47,797 bases of DNA. Source: an uncultured Burkholderiales bacterium. GTDB taxonomy: Bacteria; Pseudomonadota; Gammaproteobacteria; Burkholderiales; Burkholderiaceae_C. The notes beneath the pieces are model-generated. The model was not told the origin of the DNA and searched no databases. It was given only the letters and a program-made list of their open reading frames with translations. Both the position numbers and the translations under genes were made by a program. Position 1 is the stretch's first letter. Each line of letters opens with the position of its first letter. Below, one piece after another: positions 22,627 through 31,610 of this stretch. The stretch lies in contig CADEDE010000012.1 of assembly GCA_902825995.1 (NCBI GenBank), forward strand, positions 1 through 47,797, read 5' to 3'.

Positions 22627-23900
22627 GCCGGATCGCGGCGCTGTCTTTCTTGCTGCTGGCCGGGATGTCATGTGCCCGGGCCGACGAGACCTTCGATCCT
22701 TCGGCCTACGACAAGAAGGCCTTCGAGTGGACGGGCTTTGTCGAGGCGCGGCCCGAACGCCAATGGCTTCGGCAGGACTCTGCCGGCTACCTGCTGCAAT
22801 ACCCGGGCGAAACGCGGCGCACCGCGAACCGCCTGGGTGGCGCAGCCGAGCTGTCGGGTGTGCTGCGCCATCGAGCGCTGAGCTTCAACTTCACGGGACA
22901 CGCAAGCTGGATCGACGAGCCCCGGGGTTCCGACGACGACAGCCGCATGTACGAGGCTTACGCAGGCTGGCAGGTCGACGAACGTACCAATCTCGAGATC
23001 GGCAAGCGTGCATTGCGCTGGGGCAAGGGCTACGCATGGAGTCCCGTCGCGTTCCTGGAGCGCCCCAAGGATCCGACTGATCCAGAACTCGCGCGCGAAG
23101 GATTCCTGATGGCCACGGCGGCGTGGGTGCGCAGTTTCGAAGGGCCGGTGAAGACCTTGTCGCTGACGGCAACCATCGTGCCCACGTCTTCGAGCGTGAA
23201 TGCGGATTTCGGCGGTGGCACACCGGTGGAACACACCAACCCCGCGCTCAAGCTCTACGGCCTGGTCTACGACACCGATATCGATCTGATCTGGGCGGCG
23301 CGCGGCAGCCGGGCGCCGCGTTTCGGCGTCGACTTCTCGCGCAACCTGGGTAGCCAACTGGAGGTGCACGGTGAATGGGCACGCATCGCGGACGCGCCGC
23401 GCGCCGTGCTGGCGGCGGGTAACACCCTGCAAACTCAGACGCGCACCTACGACAGCGCACTGATCGGGCTGCGTTACCTGACGGAACGTGACACGACCAT
23501 CATCTTCGAGCTGTACCGCAACGGCGGCGGCTACAGCACCGAAGAATTGAGTGCGTTCTACGACCTGGTGCGCGCATCGGCCACCAATCCGGCGATGTCG
23601 CAGCCGGCCAGCCGCGCCGCCACTCAGGGCTACAACCGGCCCAATGCGGCACAGCGCTACGCCTACCTGCGCGTGAGCCAGAAGGAGCCGTTCGACATGC
23701 TCGATTTCACGCCGTCGGTGAGCCTGATCGCCAACACCGGCGACCACAGCTGGTCGCTGATTCCCGAAGTGCTGTACACGGGCATCAAGAACGTCGAGTT
23801 GCGGGCGCGCGTGGCGCTGAACCGCGGTGATGTCGGCAGCGAGTACGGCGAAAGGGCCGTGCGGTCGCGTGTCGAGGTTCGCGCACGCCTGTACTTCTGA
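22623..23900 (+). CDS. Outer-membrane beta-barrel protein
   Basis: A 425-residue protein starting at GTG 22623 in a GTGA overlap with the LolA-like gene. A signal peptide (about 1-21, ending SCARA) precedes alternating amphipathic strands throughout (for example LSFNFTGHASWI, FELYRNGGGY and VELRARVALNRG), and the chain ends in Phe (RARLYF), the BAM recognition pattern. No plug or known porin family is recognised; it resembles the uncharacterised barrel proteins encoded after LolA-like genes. It may accept or display the cargo of the ABC/LolA route. Confidence 0.75.
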   Translation: MSRIAALSFLLLAGMSCARADETFDPSAYDKKAFEWTGFVEARPERQWLRQDSAGYLLQYPGETRRTANRLGGAAELSGVLRHRALSFNFTGHASWIDEPRGSDDDSRMYEAYAGWQVDERTNLEIGKRALRWGKGYAWSPVAFLERPKDPTDPELAREGFLMATAAWVRSFEGPVKTLSLTATIVPTSSSVNADFGGGTPVEHTNPALKLYGLVYDTDIDLIWAARGSRAPRFGVDFSRNLGSQLEVHGEWARIADAPRAVLAAGNTLQTQTRTYDSALIGLRYLTERDTTIIFELYRNGGGYSTEELSAFYDLVRASATNPAMSQPASRAATQGYNRPNAAQRYAYLRVSQKEPFDMLDFTPSVSLIANTGDHSWSLIPEVLYTGIKNVELRARVALNRGDVGSEYGERAVRSRVEVRARLYF

Positions 23901-23975
23901 CATGGAAATTGATCGCGCACGAAGGCGGTCGCGGTCAGACCCCACTCACTTCACTCACACACAAAGGAGTTGCAC

Positions 23976-24485
23976 ATGACCCCGTTTCGCTACGCCAGAT
24001 CCCAGGTGGGCGTTCATTGGCTCGCCGCCGCGCTGATCATCTTCATGCTCGCCACGGGCAGCCTGGTGCTCGCGGAAATGCCCGACACGGCAGCGAAGAT
24101 CGGCAACCTGCGAGTCCACATGATCCTTGGCGCAATGGCCGGACTCCTGGTGCTCACGCGCATCGTGTTGCGGCGCCGCCGTCCCGTGCCGGCACCTGCC
24201 GCCAGTGAACGGCTCGGGCGCATCGCGCATGTGCTGCTCAACGTCGTGGTGCTGCTGATGGTGGCCAGCGGCGTCGGCCTGGCGCTGCAGAGCGGGGCCC
24301 AGGACGCCGTGCTTTTCGGCGGCGCCTTCCCGGCGGATTTCAAGGCCTACACACTGCGACAGGTGCACGGGCTGCTTTCCCGCATCGCGATGGGTTTGAT
24401 CGCACTGCACGTGCTGGCGGCGCTCTACCACCAGTTCGTGGTGAAGGACGGCCTGCTGGCGCGCATGTCGTTGGGCCGCCGCTGA
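23976..24485 (+). CDS. Cytochrome b561-family protein
   Basis: A 169-residue membrane cytochrome. AAGGAG lies six bases before ATG 23976. Four helices (about 14-34, 47-63, 84-105 and 130-152) carry the four haem histidines expected of the bacterial b561 family: His14, His48, His131 and His145. Such proteins pass electrons between the quinone pool and periplasmic partners. It follows the envelope operon after 75 bp and may be a separate unit. Electron partner unknown. Confidence 0.9.
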   Translation: MTPFRYARSQVGVHWLAAALIIFMLATGSLVLAEMPDTAAKIGNLRVHMILGAMAGLLVLTRIVLRRRRPVPAPAASERLGRIAHVLLNVVVLLMVASGVGLALQSGAQDAVLFGGAFPADFKAYTLRQVHGLLSRIAMGLIALHVLAALYHQFVVKDGLLARMSLGRR

Positions 24486-24521
24486 AGCGCTGCCGCCCCC
24501 GGGGTCGTGTCGCGCCTTGCG

Positions 24522-26150
24522 CTACAGCAGGTCTTCGGGCGCGACCAGACCCAGCAGGCGCGAGAACAGGCGCCGCCAGAAGCCTACCAGCGGTTCCTCG
24601 TCATAGAGCACCGACTGGCCGTTCTCTTCGGTTGCCCAAAGCAGATCTGCTGACGGGGTCTGGGGGTTGGCCAGACTGACCCGGAACGCGCGCGTCGGCT
24701 GCACGGCGTCATCGAAGAGGCGGCCGATGGTGGTGCCCAGTTCCGGGCTGTCGGCCAGCAGGCCGATCTCGGTGTTGGACCGGCGCGATCGTGGATCAAG
24801 GTTCATCGAACCCACCACCACATGCCGCCGGTCGATCACGATGGCCTTGGTGTGCAGGTACGCGCCTGACGACTGACCGAGGCGGCTGCGAATGGTCTCC
24901 AGACGCTCCGGGCGCATCTCATGAAGTTCCAGCCCGGCCGTCAGCATGCTTTCGCGGTGGCGTGCGTAGCCCGAGTGCGCGAGCGGGACCACATCGGCTG
25001 AAGCGAGCGAATTCGTCAGGACACGGACCTTCACGCCGCGACGGGCCAGTGCCCCCAGGACCGCCAGTCCTTCGGTGCTTGGAATGAAGTACGGCGAAAT
25101 CAGGATCAGTTCCTGGCTTGCCGCCGCGATGAGGGGGCGCACACGCTCAGCGAAGACAGGCCTGCTCCCCGCCGTTTCGCTCCCGGCCGCAACCTTCTCG
25201 GGCAGGTCTGCAATGGCCTCGACGGGTGCCATCGTGAGCGTGATCCGGCCCGAGCGCAGAGTGGGCCCCAGACCCCCTTCGCGCAACGCCCGCGCATAGT
25301 CGGTGTCGCGAAACCCTTCGATGCGCTTGTGCAGGTCCTGCTCGAAGCGGGCCAGCGTCTCAGGCGCCGGCACAGGGGCCACGAAGGCCTGAATCGGCAC
25401 CGCCCACTCACTGTTCCAGTAGGCATCGAAGCTGCGCGAGATCTCGGCCACCACCGGGCCGGCCACCAGCATGTCCAGGTCGCTGAAGTTGACCTCGCCG
25501 CTGGCGTCGAAATACTCGTCGCCGAGGTTGCGCCCGCCGATCACGGCCATCGCGTTGTCGGCCACCCACAGCTTGTTGTGCATGCGGCGGTTCAGGCGCT
25601 GTGAATCGCCGATGAACTCAAGCACCTGCGACAGGCCGAACGAACCGCGGCTGGTGAACGGATTGAAGACCCGCACCTCGATGTTGGCGAACCCTGCCAA
25701 CGTGGCCAGGTCGAGGTCCTTGCCGGCGGCATCGAGATCGTCCACGAGCAGGCGCACGCGCACCCCCCGCTGCGCCGCCCGCAGCACGCGGGCCATCAGC
25801 AACTGCGTTGTCGTGTCGCCGCGCACGATGTAGTACTGCAGATCCAGCGTTTGCTGCGCGGCTTCGGCCAGCGCAGCACGCGTGCCCAGCGCCTCCATCC
25901 CGCTGGGCAAGGCGTGCAGGCCGGACTTTCCTGCGTGGCCGGCCAACTGCGCGGCGTAGGCCTGGCCCAGAGGCGTTGCGGCAGGCTGGGTCCAGGCCGA
26001 TGAGACGGGACGTGGCACGTCCAGCCGCGTCACGCTGCAGGCTGACAAGGCGAGTGCCAAGGCGCAAGCCAGCGTGAATTGAACGCTGCGCGTCAGGGTG
26101 CGAACTGTGCGTGCAGGTATGGCGCCATGTTCATCACGAGAGCGGATCAT
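24522..26150 (-). CDS. Phospholipase D-family lipoprotein (cardiolipin synthase-like)
   Basis: A 542-residue protein from ATG 26150. An export signal ends in the lipobox LSAC with Cys38. Two HKD motifs are complete: HNKLWVADNAMAVIGGRN (His191) and HTKAIVIDRRHVVVGSMN (His433), each followed by the usual Asn/Asp-rich stretch (NLGDEYF and NLDPRS). The layout matches the ClsC-like group, which makes or remodels cardiolipin or phosphatidyl compounds. It converges with the cytochrome b561 gene. Confidence 0.88.
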   Translation of the reverse strand: MIRSRDEHGAIPARTVRTLTRSVQFTLACALALALSACSVTRLDVPRPVSSAWTQPAATPLGQAYAAQLAGHAGKSGLHALPSGMEALGTRAALAEAAQQTLDLQYYIVRGDTTTQLLMARVLRAAQRGVRVRLLVDDLDAAGKDLDLATLAGFANIEVRVFNPFTSRGSFGLSQVLEFIGDSQRLNRRMHNKLWVADNAMAVIGGRNLGDEYFDASGEVNFSDLDMLVAGPVVAEISRSFDAYWNSEWAVPIQAFVAPVPAPETLARFEQDLHKRIEGFRDTDYARALREGGLGPTLRSGRITLTMAPVEAIADLPEKVAAGSETAGSRPVFAERVRPLIAAASQELILISPYFIPSTEGLAVLGALARRGVKVRVLTNSLASADVVPLAHSGYARHRESMLTAGLELHEMRPERLETIRSRLGQSSGAYLHTKAIVIDRRHVVVGSMNLDPRSRRSNTEIGLLADSPELGTTIGRLFDDAVQPTRAFRVSLANPQTPSADLLWATEENGQSVLYDEEPLVGFWRRLFSRLLGLVAPEDLL

Positions 26151-26169
26151 GGGGTCATCGTAGAGCGGT

Positions 26170-26379
26170 TCATGAACCGTCGTGACGGCGATTCGAATCC
26201 ATCGGCGAGGGCAAGCTGCCGGACGCACTGGAGAGGCTTCGCCTCGATCGAGCCGTGGCGAGGGCGGACTCCCGCGCCTGTGCCAGGCGCGCCTGGACGG
26301 CTGTCGGCAGTTGTTCCAGCCCTCGGTTCAGGTGCTGCACGATGCGCCGTGCGACTTGAGCCTGCAAGGCATCGCGCAT
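26170..26379 (-). pseudogene. Short DUF3619-like fragment
   Basis: A 69-residue ORF with an excellent ribosome site (GGGAG five bases before ATG 26379). Residues about 5-50 (ARRIVQHLNRGLEQLPTAV and QARLAQARESAL) resemble the first third of DUF3619 proteins, normally about 120-140 residues with a membrane helix that is missing here. It ends in a Ser/Arg-rich tail 19 bp before the phospholipase gene. The sigma factor and DUF3106 genes that usually surround DUF3619 are absent, so it is probably a stranded fragment that may still be translated. Confidence 0.35.
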
Positions 26380-26508
26380 ATCCGCTCCCAGTGCCACCGG
26401 TTCCAGCCTTCGGTGTACGAATCACCGAGGTGGCCGGACTTCGGTAACGCGCCATGACCGGTGCAGCGCTGCCTGGTCGGGCAGTGAACCGCACCGGCAT
26501 GGCGTTCA

Positions 26509-27027
26509 TCAGCCGCCGCGCGGGCCGAAAGGCATGCCATGGCTGCCAGGGTGGCCTGCGCCATGGCCGAAGCGCTGATCGGCCACCACCTTCTGCTCGG
26601 GCGTCAGCACGGCATACAGATCCTTCATGGCCGCGGCCATCGAGTCCATGCCAGCCATGCGCTGCTTCATGAACTCGCTGCGCTGCGCCATGCGGTCGGG
26701 AGCCTGTCCGCCGGCGTCCTGCATCTTGGTGCGGGTGGCCTGCATGGCCTGGGCCTGCTGCTTGGCCTTGCCCGTGAACGCCTGCCAGGCCGGCTCCTGC
26801 GCGGCGGTGATCTTCAACTCGGTCTTGAGTTCTCCGATGCGCTGGTCGGCGAAGGCGCTCAGGTCGGTGCCCGTGGCGTGCGCGCCAGGCCCGAAACCGC
26901 CGTGACCCCGACCCATCGGGCCGAAGCCGGAACCCATGCCCGGACCGGGGAAGGCGTAGGCCGCGGAAACCGCCGCGATGGCGAGCGTCGCCACCGTGGC
27001 CGCGATGAACTTGGTGCTGCGTTGCAT
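26509..27027 (-). CDS. Spy/CpxP-like periplasmic protein
   Basis: A 172-residue protein. ATG 27027 has GGAG six bases upstream. A signal peptide ends in SAAYA. A Gly/Met/His-rich segment (GMGSGFGPMGRGHGGF) precedes a helical region with the LTPEQ motif (LTPEQKVVADQRF) typical of LTXXQ/Spy proteins. These act as periplasmic chaperones or metal-stress accessory proteins. The His/Met-rich ends may bind metal. Monocistronic by position. Confidence 0.8.
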   Translation of the reverse strand: MQRSTKFIAATVATLAIAAVSAAYAFPGPGMGSGFGPMGRGHGGFGPGAHATGTDLSAFADQRIGELKTELKITAAQEPAWQAFTGKAKQQAQAMQATRTKMQDAGGQAPDRMAQRSEFMKQRMAGMDSMAAAMKDLYAVLTPEQKVVADQRFGHGAGHPGSHGMPFGPRGG

Positions 27028-27218
27028 GATGAACTCCAATCAATGTCGGTCGTTTGACCTGCGGACCCCGCTGGTCAGTGGCCTGGTTGACCACGACACC
27101 ATTGAAGCGCCACCGCATGTGCGCTGCGTTTCCGGGCAAGGCCGGTTTTGCATCGCCACGTAGCATCGGCTGGTGTTGTCACTCTGCGCAACACGGCTGT
27201 GCCGAAACCCGTGGTGGG

Positions 27219-28391
27219 TCAGCTCCGCTCAGTCTTGCGCAGCAGCAGGATTTGAAGGAGCAAACCGACGCCGAAGCCGATGCCCACGTTCCACATCGAT
27301 AGACCTGCAGTGACGAGCAGCACCGTCGACTCATGGCCCAGGCGGGCCTGGTCGAACTGGCCGCTTGCCAATTGCACGCCGGTCATGAAGAGGATCGTGC
27401 CCAGCACGGCCTGAGGGATGACCTCGAACAAGGCGACGACCGAGGTGCTGAAGCCGATGGCCAGCACCAGCAACAGTCCGCCGAGGATGACCAGCGAGCC
27501 GCCGGTTCGTGCGCCGAATGCCACGTGGCCGGCCATGCCGCCGGCGCCGTGGCACATCGGCACGCCGCCGACCGCCGAGCCGAACACGTTCATCACGCCA
27601 GTCGAGACCGCGACCTGGCGGTCGGTCACAGGACGATCCGGGAAGAGGCGGTTGTTCTCCTCACGCACGCCGATGATCGCGTTGCCCAGCGTGAGTGGCA
27701 CCTGCGGCAGCGCCAGGAACAAGGTGCCCAGCACGATGTCGTTCCAGCCGATGCTGGGCCAGGCCCAGGTTGGCCACCGGAGATCCAGGCGCACTTCCTG
27801 CAGCTCGTGCAGCAAGGCGGGCTGCTGCACCGCGGTCCAGGCGATGCCCAGCAGCAGCAACACGAAGATGCCGGGCACGCGACGGCTCTTCGCCAGCAGC
27901 ACGACCACCAGCAGCCCGACACCCGCCAGCACCCATTCGTCGGCCATCAGGCGAGCGCCTTGCCACATGAACGCCATGCCCAGACCGAGCACCACGCCCT
28001 GGGCCACCGGGCGACTGATCCAGCGGGTGAGGCGCTCGGCCAGGCCGGTGCTGCCGAGGACCAGCCAGATCAGGCCGGTGACGAGCCCGGCCCCGTAGAC
28101 CGCGCCCGGGGTGATGATGGCCGACTGGGCCGCCTGCGTGGTGGCCACCGCGCCCGCCGCCTTCATCGGTTGCACCGGGAAGGGTGTCTTGTAGACCCAT
28201 CCGCACACCACCATGGACAGGCCGAATCCGAACAACACGCCAAATGCGTCGAGCTTCATGACGCTCACGTAGGCGATCACAAAGGGCATGAGCGTGCCGA
28301 GGTCGCCGAAGGCACCGGCCCATTCGAGGCGGTCGTAGCGGTTGACTGACGCTGGCTTGGGCGGGCTGGACGGCGGTGACTGGAGGGACAC
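27219..28391 (-). CDS. MOT1-type sulphate/molybdate transporter
   Basis: A 390-residue permease starting at GTG 28391 (no other reasonable start before the first domain). About ten helices are seen. Two family signatures are present: PVQPMKAAGAVATTQA at about 72-87 and the GVPMCHGAGGMAGHVAFGARTG region at about 278-299. The family belongs to the SulP-related superfamily and takes up molybdate or sulphate; the two cannot be separated by eye. In a region also holding chromate and TauE/SafE transporters, an oxyanion role fits. Confidence 0.87.
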   Translation of the reverse strand: MSLQSPPSSPPKPASVNRYDRLEWAGAFGDLGTLMPFVIAYVSVMKLDAFGVLFGFGLSMVVCGWVYKTPFPVQPMKAAGAVATTQAAQSAIITPGAVYGAGLVTGLIWLVLGSTGLAERLTRWISRPVAQGVVLGLGMAFMWQGARLMADEWVLAGVGLLVVVLLAKSRRVPGIFVLLLLGIAWTAVQQPALLHELQEVRLDLRWPTWAWPSIGWNDIVLGTLFLALPQVPLTLGNAIIGVREENNRLFPDRPVTDRQVAVSTGVMNVFGSAVGGVPMCHGAGGMAGHVAFGARTGGSLVILGGLLLVLAIGFSTSVVALFEVIPQAVLGTILFMTGVQLASGQFDQARLGHESTVLLVTAGLSMWNVGIGFGVGLLLQILLLRKTERS

Positions 28392-28841
28392 GGTTGCGGG
28401 ATTGCGAAGGCAGACTTTCAGTCTACCCGCGGCGAACGCGGTGCTTCATCGGGGCCGAGAAGGACAGTGCTTACGTCATGCGGCGCGGGGTCATGGATTC
28501 ATTCGTCGTGTGACTGGTTTCGGGAGCCGTGCCCTTCACCCGCTACGACCGCAGTGGGTCGGTGCTGCGAGTTCGAGCAGAGGACAAGCAGTCACCGGCA
28601 TGGCCCTGGCGCCTGGACTGCCTCGCGAGAGCCCTACGGCCGCTGTACCTCGTACACGTGTCACTTGCGCAGCCCGCGGCCGCCAGACCCAGCGACTGCT
28701 TGGTGTCACAAGCCGTCGGTCGCCAAGGCTCCACATTGCTGACATTCGACGCAGGAGGTCTTGGTCACCGTTTCACCCGTCGTGCGACGAGCGTTTGGTG
28801 AACCTACTCCACCAAGAAGCTCCTGTACACCGCTCAGTACA
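28392..28841. other. 450-bp stretch with no recognisable gene
   Basis: Between the MOT1-type transporter start and the PadR gene stop. Translations in all frames lack family features and ribosome sites. It must hold the transporter promoter. No long repeats or structured RNA were noticed. Confidence 0.4.
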
Positions 28842-29222
28842 TCAACTACGCGGTGGGCGCAACGATCGCGAGTCCGGGTGCGGGTGCGGGAGGTCCTCGA
28901 GAACTTCCCGCGTCAGTTCACGAATGCGCTCCTTGAGCTGGTCGAGCACCCGCTTGCCGAGCGCCGTTGCCCTGTAGTACTTGCGCGCCTTGCCGTCCAC
29001 CACGGCGTGCTCGCAGCGCAGGTAGCCCGCCTGTTCCATGGCGTGAAGGATCGGATAGAGGGTGCCCGGGCTCAGCTCATAGCCGTGTTCGCGCAGCTCC
29101 TCGATCATCTCGAAACCGAAGATGCGGCCCTTCGTTGCGTGGTACAGGATGTGTACCCGCATGAAGCCCAGAAAGGTGTCGCGGAAGATGTCGCCCAAGC
29201 TGCCGTCCTGCCTCGCGCCCAT
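28842..29222 (-). CDS. PadR-family transcriptional regulator
   Basis: A 126-residue repressor with the PadR winged helix: the N-terminal FMRVHILYHATKGRIFGFEMIEEL, recognition helix ELSPGTLYPILHAMEQAG, wing RKYYRATALGKRVL and a C-terminal helix for dimerisation. PadR proteins bind palindromes in the promoter they control and respond to small ligands. It is divergent from the chromate transporter gene with an operator-like dyad between them. Confidence 0.9.
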   Translation of the reverse strand: MGARQDGSLGDIFRDTFLGFMRVHILYHATKGRIFGFEMIEELREHGYELSPGTLYPILHAMEQAGYLRCEHAVVDGKARKYYRATALGKRVLDQLKERIRELTREVLEDLPHPHPDSRSLRPPRS

Positions 29223-29304
29223 TCAAGCCGCCATGACGCGCTAGATGTACGGCGCAGTCTAGCGGGCCGACCCGCCACCGGTACCGGGCGCAACAGAAGC
29301 TCCA

Positions 29305-29345
29305 CTGACGGCAGGTGCAGGTCGGTTAATATCGTAAACCGATAA
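29305..29345. promoter_or_regulatory. chrA promoter with an overlapping PadR-operator candidate
   Basis: Rightward, CTGACG (29305-29310) and TAATAT (29327-29332) give a promoter with 16-bp spacing. TATCG-taaac-CGATA (29330-29344) is a perfect inverted repeat covering the -10 end and start point; a second dyad CGGTT...AACCG (29323-29341) interlocks with it. The site lies between padR and chrA and would suit repression by the PadR protein. Confidence 0.5.
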
Positions 29346-29398
29346 CATGATTCCGGCGCCCGACGCGGCTCGTGCGGCCGGGGTGCGAGTTGCTCAGC

Positions 29399-30643
29399 AT
29401 GTCGAACCCGCCAGACCACGTACCGCCGAACCCGGACGCATCGTCCGGGCTGGCCATCGTGCCCGGCTCGGGCCGTCTGGGGGAGGTCCTGCTGGCCTTC
29501 CTCAAGCTCGGCCTGACCTCGTTCGGTGGCCCGGTCGCGCACCTGGGCTACTTTCGCACCGAGTTCGTCGATCGCCGGCGCTGGCTGGACGACCGCAGCT
29601 ATTCCGACTTGGTCGCGTTGTGCCAGTTCCTGCCGGGCCCGGCCAGCAGCCAGGTCGGCATGGCGCTGGGCATGCAGCGCGCTGGGTGGCCGGGCGCACT
29701 GGCGGCATGGTCCGGGTTCACGCTGCCGTCGGCACTGGCCCTGATCGCCTTTGCCTATGGCATCGCCCAGTTCAGCGGGCTGGCCGCCTCCGGGGCCGTG
29801 CATGGCCTGAAGGTGGTGGCCGTCGCGGTGGTCGCGCAGGCGGTGTGGGGCATGGCCGGCAGCCTGTGCCCCGACAAGCCACGTGCGGCGCTGGCGGTGC
29901 TGGCCGCGCTGCTCACGCTGGTGCTGCCCTCGGCAGTGGGGCAGGTCGGTGCGATCGTGGTCAGCGGGCTGATCGGCTGGCGCTTGTTGAAGCTGCCGCA
30001 TCAGGAGCCGGTGCCCCACATCGGCTACGGCGTGTCTCGCCGCACCGGGGTCTTGCTGCTCGCGATCTTCTTTGGGCTGCTACTCGGCCTGCCGCTGGCG
30101 CAGTGGCTGATGCCGTCGGCCACGCTCGGGCTGGTCGAGGGCTTCTACCGCGCCGGCGCGCTGGTGTTCGGTGGCGGCCACGTGGTGTTGCCGCTGCTGC
30201 AGTCGTCGGTGGTACCGGCCGGCCTGGTTGGCAACGCCGACTTCCTGGCGGGCTACGGCGCTGCGCAGGCGGTGCCAGGCCCCTTGTTCACCTTCGCGGC
30301 CTACCTCGGTGCGGTGATGGACGGTCCGCTGATGGGTTGGATGGGCGGACTCGTGATGCTGGTGGTGATCTTCGTGCCCGCTGCGCTGTTGGTGCTGGGC
30401 GCGCTGCCGTTCTGGGACGCCTTGCGCCAGCGCGACGCGGTGCGTTCGGCGATGGCCGGCGTCAACGCCGCCGTGGTGGGCCTGCTGCTGTCGGCGCTTT
30501 ACGACCCGGTGTGGACCAGCGCGATCCACGGCCGGGCCGACTTCGGGCTCGGGCTGGCGGCCTTCGGCCTGCTCGTCTACGCGCGGGTTTCGCCGGTGAT
30601 CGTGGTCGTGCTCGGCGCAGCGGCGGGCTGGGTGCTGAACTGA
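29399..30643 (+). CDS. chrA: Chromate transporter, two-domain ChrA
   Basis: A 414-residue efflux protein starting at ATG 29399 (ATG-like starts farther upstream add nothing conserved). Two homologous CHR domains are present: the first has LTSFGGPVAHLGYFR and CQFLPGPASSQ at about 35-90, the second FGGGHVVLPLLQ and AQAVPGPLFTFAAYLG at about 250-305, as in proteobacterial ChrA. It extrudes chromate, which enters through sulphate permeases. It lies divergent from padR and 13 bp before the TauE/SafE gene. Confidence 0.93.
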   Translation: MSNPPDHVPPNPDASSGLAIVPGSGRLGEVLLAFLKLGLTSFGGPVAHLGYFRTEFVDRRRWLDDRSYSDLVALCQFLPGPASSQVGMALGMQRAGWPGALAAWSGFTLPSALALIAFAYGIAQFSGLAASGAVHGLKVVAVAVVAQAVWGMAGSLCPDKPRAALAVLAALLTLVLPSAVGQVGAIVVSGLIGWRLLKLPHQEPVPHIGYGVSRRTGVLLLAIFFGLLLGLPLAQWLMPSATLGLVEGFYRAGALVFGGGHVVLPLLQSSVVPAGLVGNADFLAGYGAAQAVPGPLFTFAAYLGAVMDGPLMGWMGGLVMLVVIFVPAALLVLGALPFWDALRQRDAVRSAMAGVNAAVVGLLLSALYDPVWTSAIHGRADFGLGLAAFGLLVYARVSPVIVVVLGAAAGWVLN

Positions 30644-30656
30644 GGACCACGCGCCA

Positions 30657-31439
30657 ATGGAACTCGTTCTCATCGGCCTCGTCTCGCTCTTCGCGGCCGG
30701 GCTGACGCTGTTCTCGGGCTTCGGCCTGGGCACGATCCTGACGCCGGTGTTCGCGCTGTTCTTCCCGGTGCCGGTGGCCATCGCCGCGACGGCGGTGGTG
30801 CACCTGGCCAACAACCTGTTCAAGTTCGGCCTGATGGCGCGCGATGCCGACTGGCGCGTGGTGCTGCGCTTCGGTGTGCCGGCCGCCGTGGCGGCACTGT
30901 TCGGGGCGGCGCTGCTGACCTGGGTCGATGCGATGCCGGTGCTGTTCGGCTACCGGCTCGGCGGACGCCTGTTCGAGATCACGCCGGTCAAGGCGTTGAT
31001 CGGCCTGCTGATCGCCGTGTTCGCGATCCTCGAGCTGTCGTCGCGCTTCCAGGCGCTGGCCTTTCCGCCGCGCCTGCTCGGCCTGGGCGGTGCGATCTCC
31101 GGCTTCTTCGGGGGTCTGTCGGGCAACCAGGGCGCCTTGCGGTCGGCGTTCCTACTCAAGGCCGGGCTGTCCAAGGAAGCCTTCGTGGCCACGGGCGTGG
31201 TGGCGGCGGTGATCGTCGATGCCGTGCGCCTGGTGGTCTATGGCGCGGGTGTTGTCGGCGAGCATGTCGCGCGCTCGTCAGGCGTCGTGTGGCCCGTGGC
31301 CGTGGCTACGGTCTGCGCCTTCGCGGGCTCGTTCCTCGGCAAGCGCGTGTTGCGCAAGGTGACGCTGCGCGCGGTGCAGGTCACCGTTGCGCTGGCCATG
31401 TTGCTGATTGGGGCTGCGCTCGCGCTTGGCCTGGTCTGA
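30657..31439 (+). CDS. TauE/SafE (TSUP)-family anion exporter
   Basis: A 260-residue permease with two homologous halves of about four helices each; the repeated signatures are FSGFGLGTILTPVFALFFP at about 19-37 and LGGAISGFFGGLSGNQGALRSAF at about 142-164. TSUP proteins export sulphite or organosulphonates, or move other anions. It follows chrA by 13 bp and probably shares its PadR-controlled message, forming an oxyanion pair. Confidence 0.9.
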   Translation: MELVLIGLVSLFAAGLTLFSGFGLGTILTPVFALFFPVPVAIAATAVVHLANNLFKFGLMARDADWRVVLRFGVPAAVAALFGAALLTWVDAMPVLFGYRLGGRLFEITPVKALIGLLIAVFAILELSSRFQALAFPPRLLGLGGAISGFFGGLSGNQGALRSAFLLKAGLSKEAFVATGVVAAVIVDAVRLVVYGAGVVGEHVARSSGVVWPVAVATVCAFAGSFLGKRVLRKVTLRAVQVTVALAMLLIGAALALGLV

Positions 31440-31450
31440 GCTGGCAGGAC

Positions 31451-31610
31451 TCACGGACCGGATGAACGCGCGAAGGCGACGCCGATGACGGTGCCGCCAC
31501 CGGCGGCCTCGCCGATCTTCACGCTTGCGCCACAGCGGTCGGATCTCCTTGACGATCGCCAGCCCCAGGCCGCTGCCGCCCGCGGGCGCGCCCGGCGCAC
31601 GCCAGAAGCA
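31451..31610 (-). pseudogene. C-terminal scrap of a histidine kinase with a 2-base deletion
   Basis: On the minus strand the frame reads FWRAPGAPAGGSGLGLAIVKEI, the G2 box of a histidine kinase, then loses sense. Moving to another frame at once restores CGASVKIGEAAGGGTVIGVAFARS with a stop at 31451-31453. Compared with the expected KEIADRCGAS, two bases are missing near 31550. Upstream of about 31610 no kinase sequence can be followed. This is a decayed 3' end, not related closely to the kinase at 12968-14008. Confidence 0.7.

Noticed and set aside
19831-24499. Shared 14-mer AGCGCTGCCGCCCC directly after two stop codons (19831-19844 and 24486-24499)
   Set aside because: Only two copies in GC-rich DNA, no stem or further similarity; likely chance.
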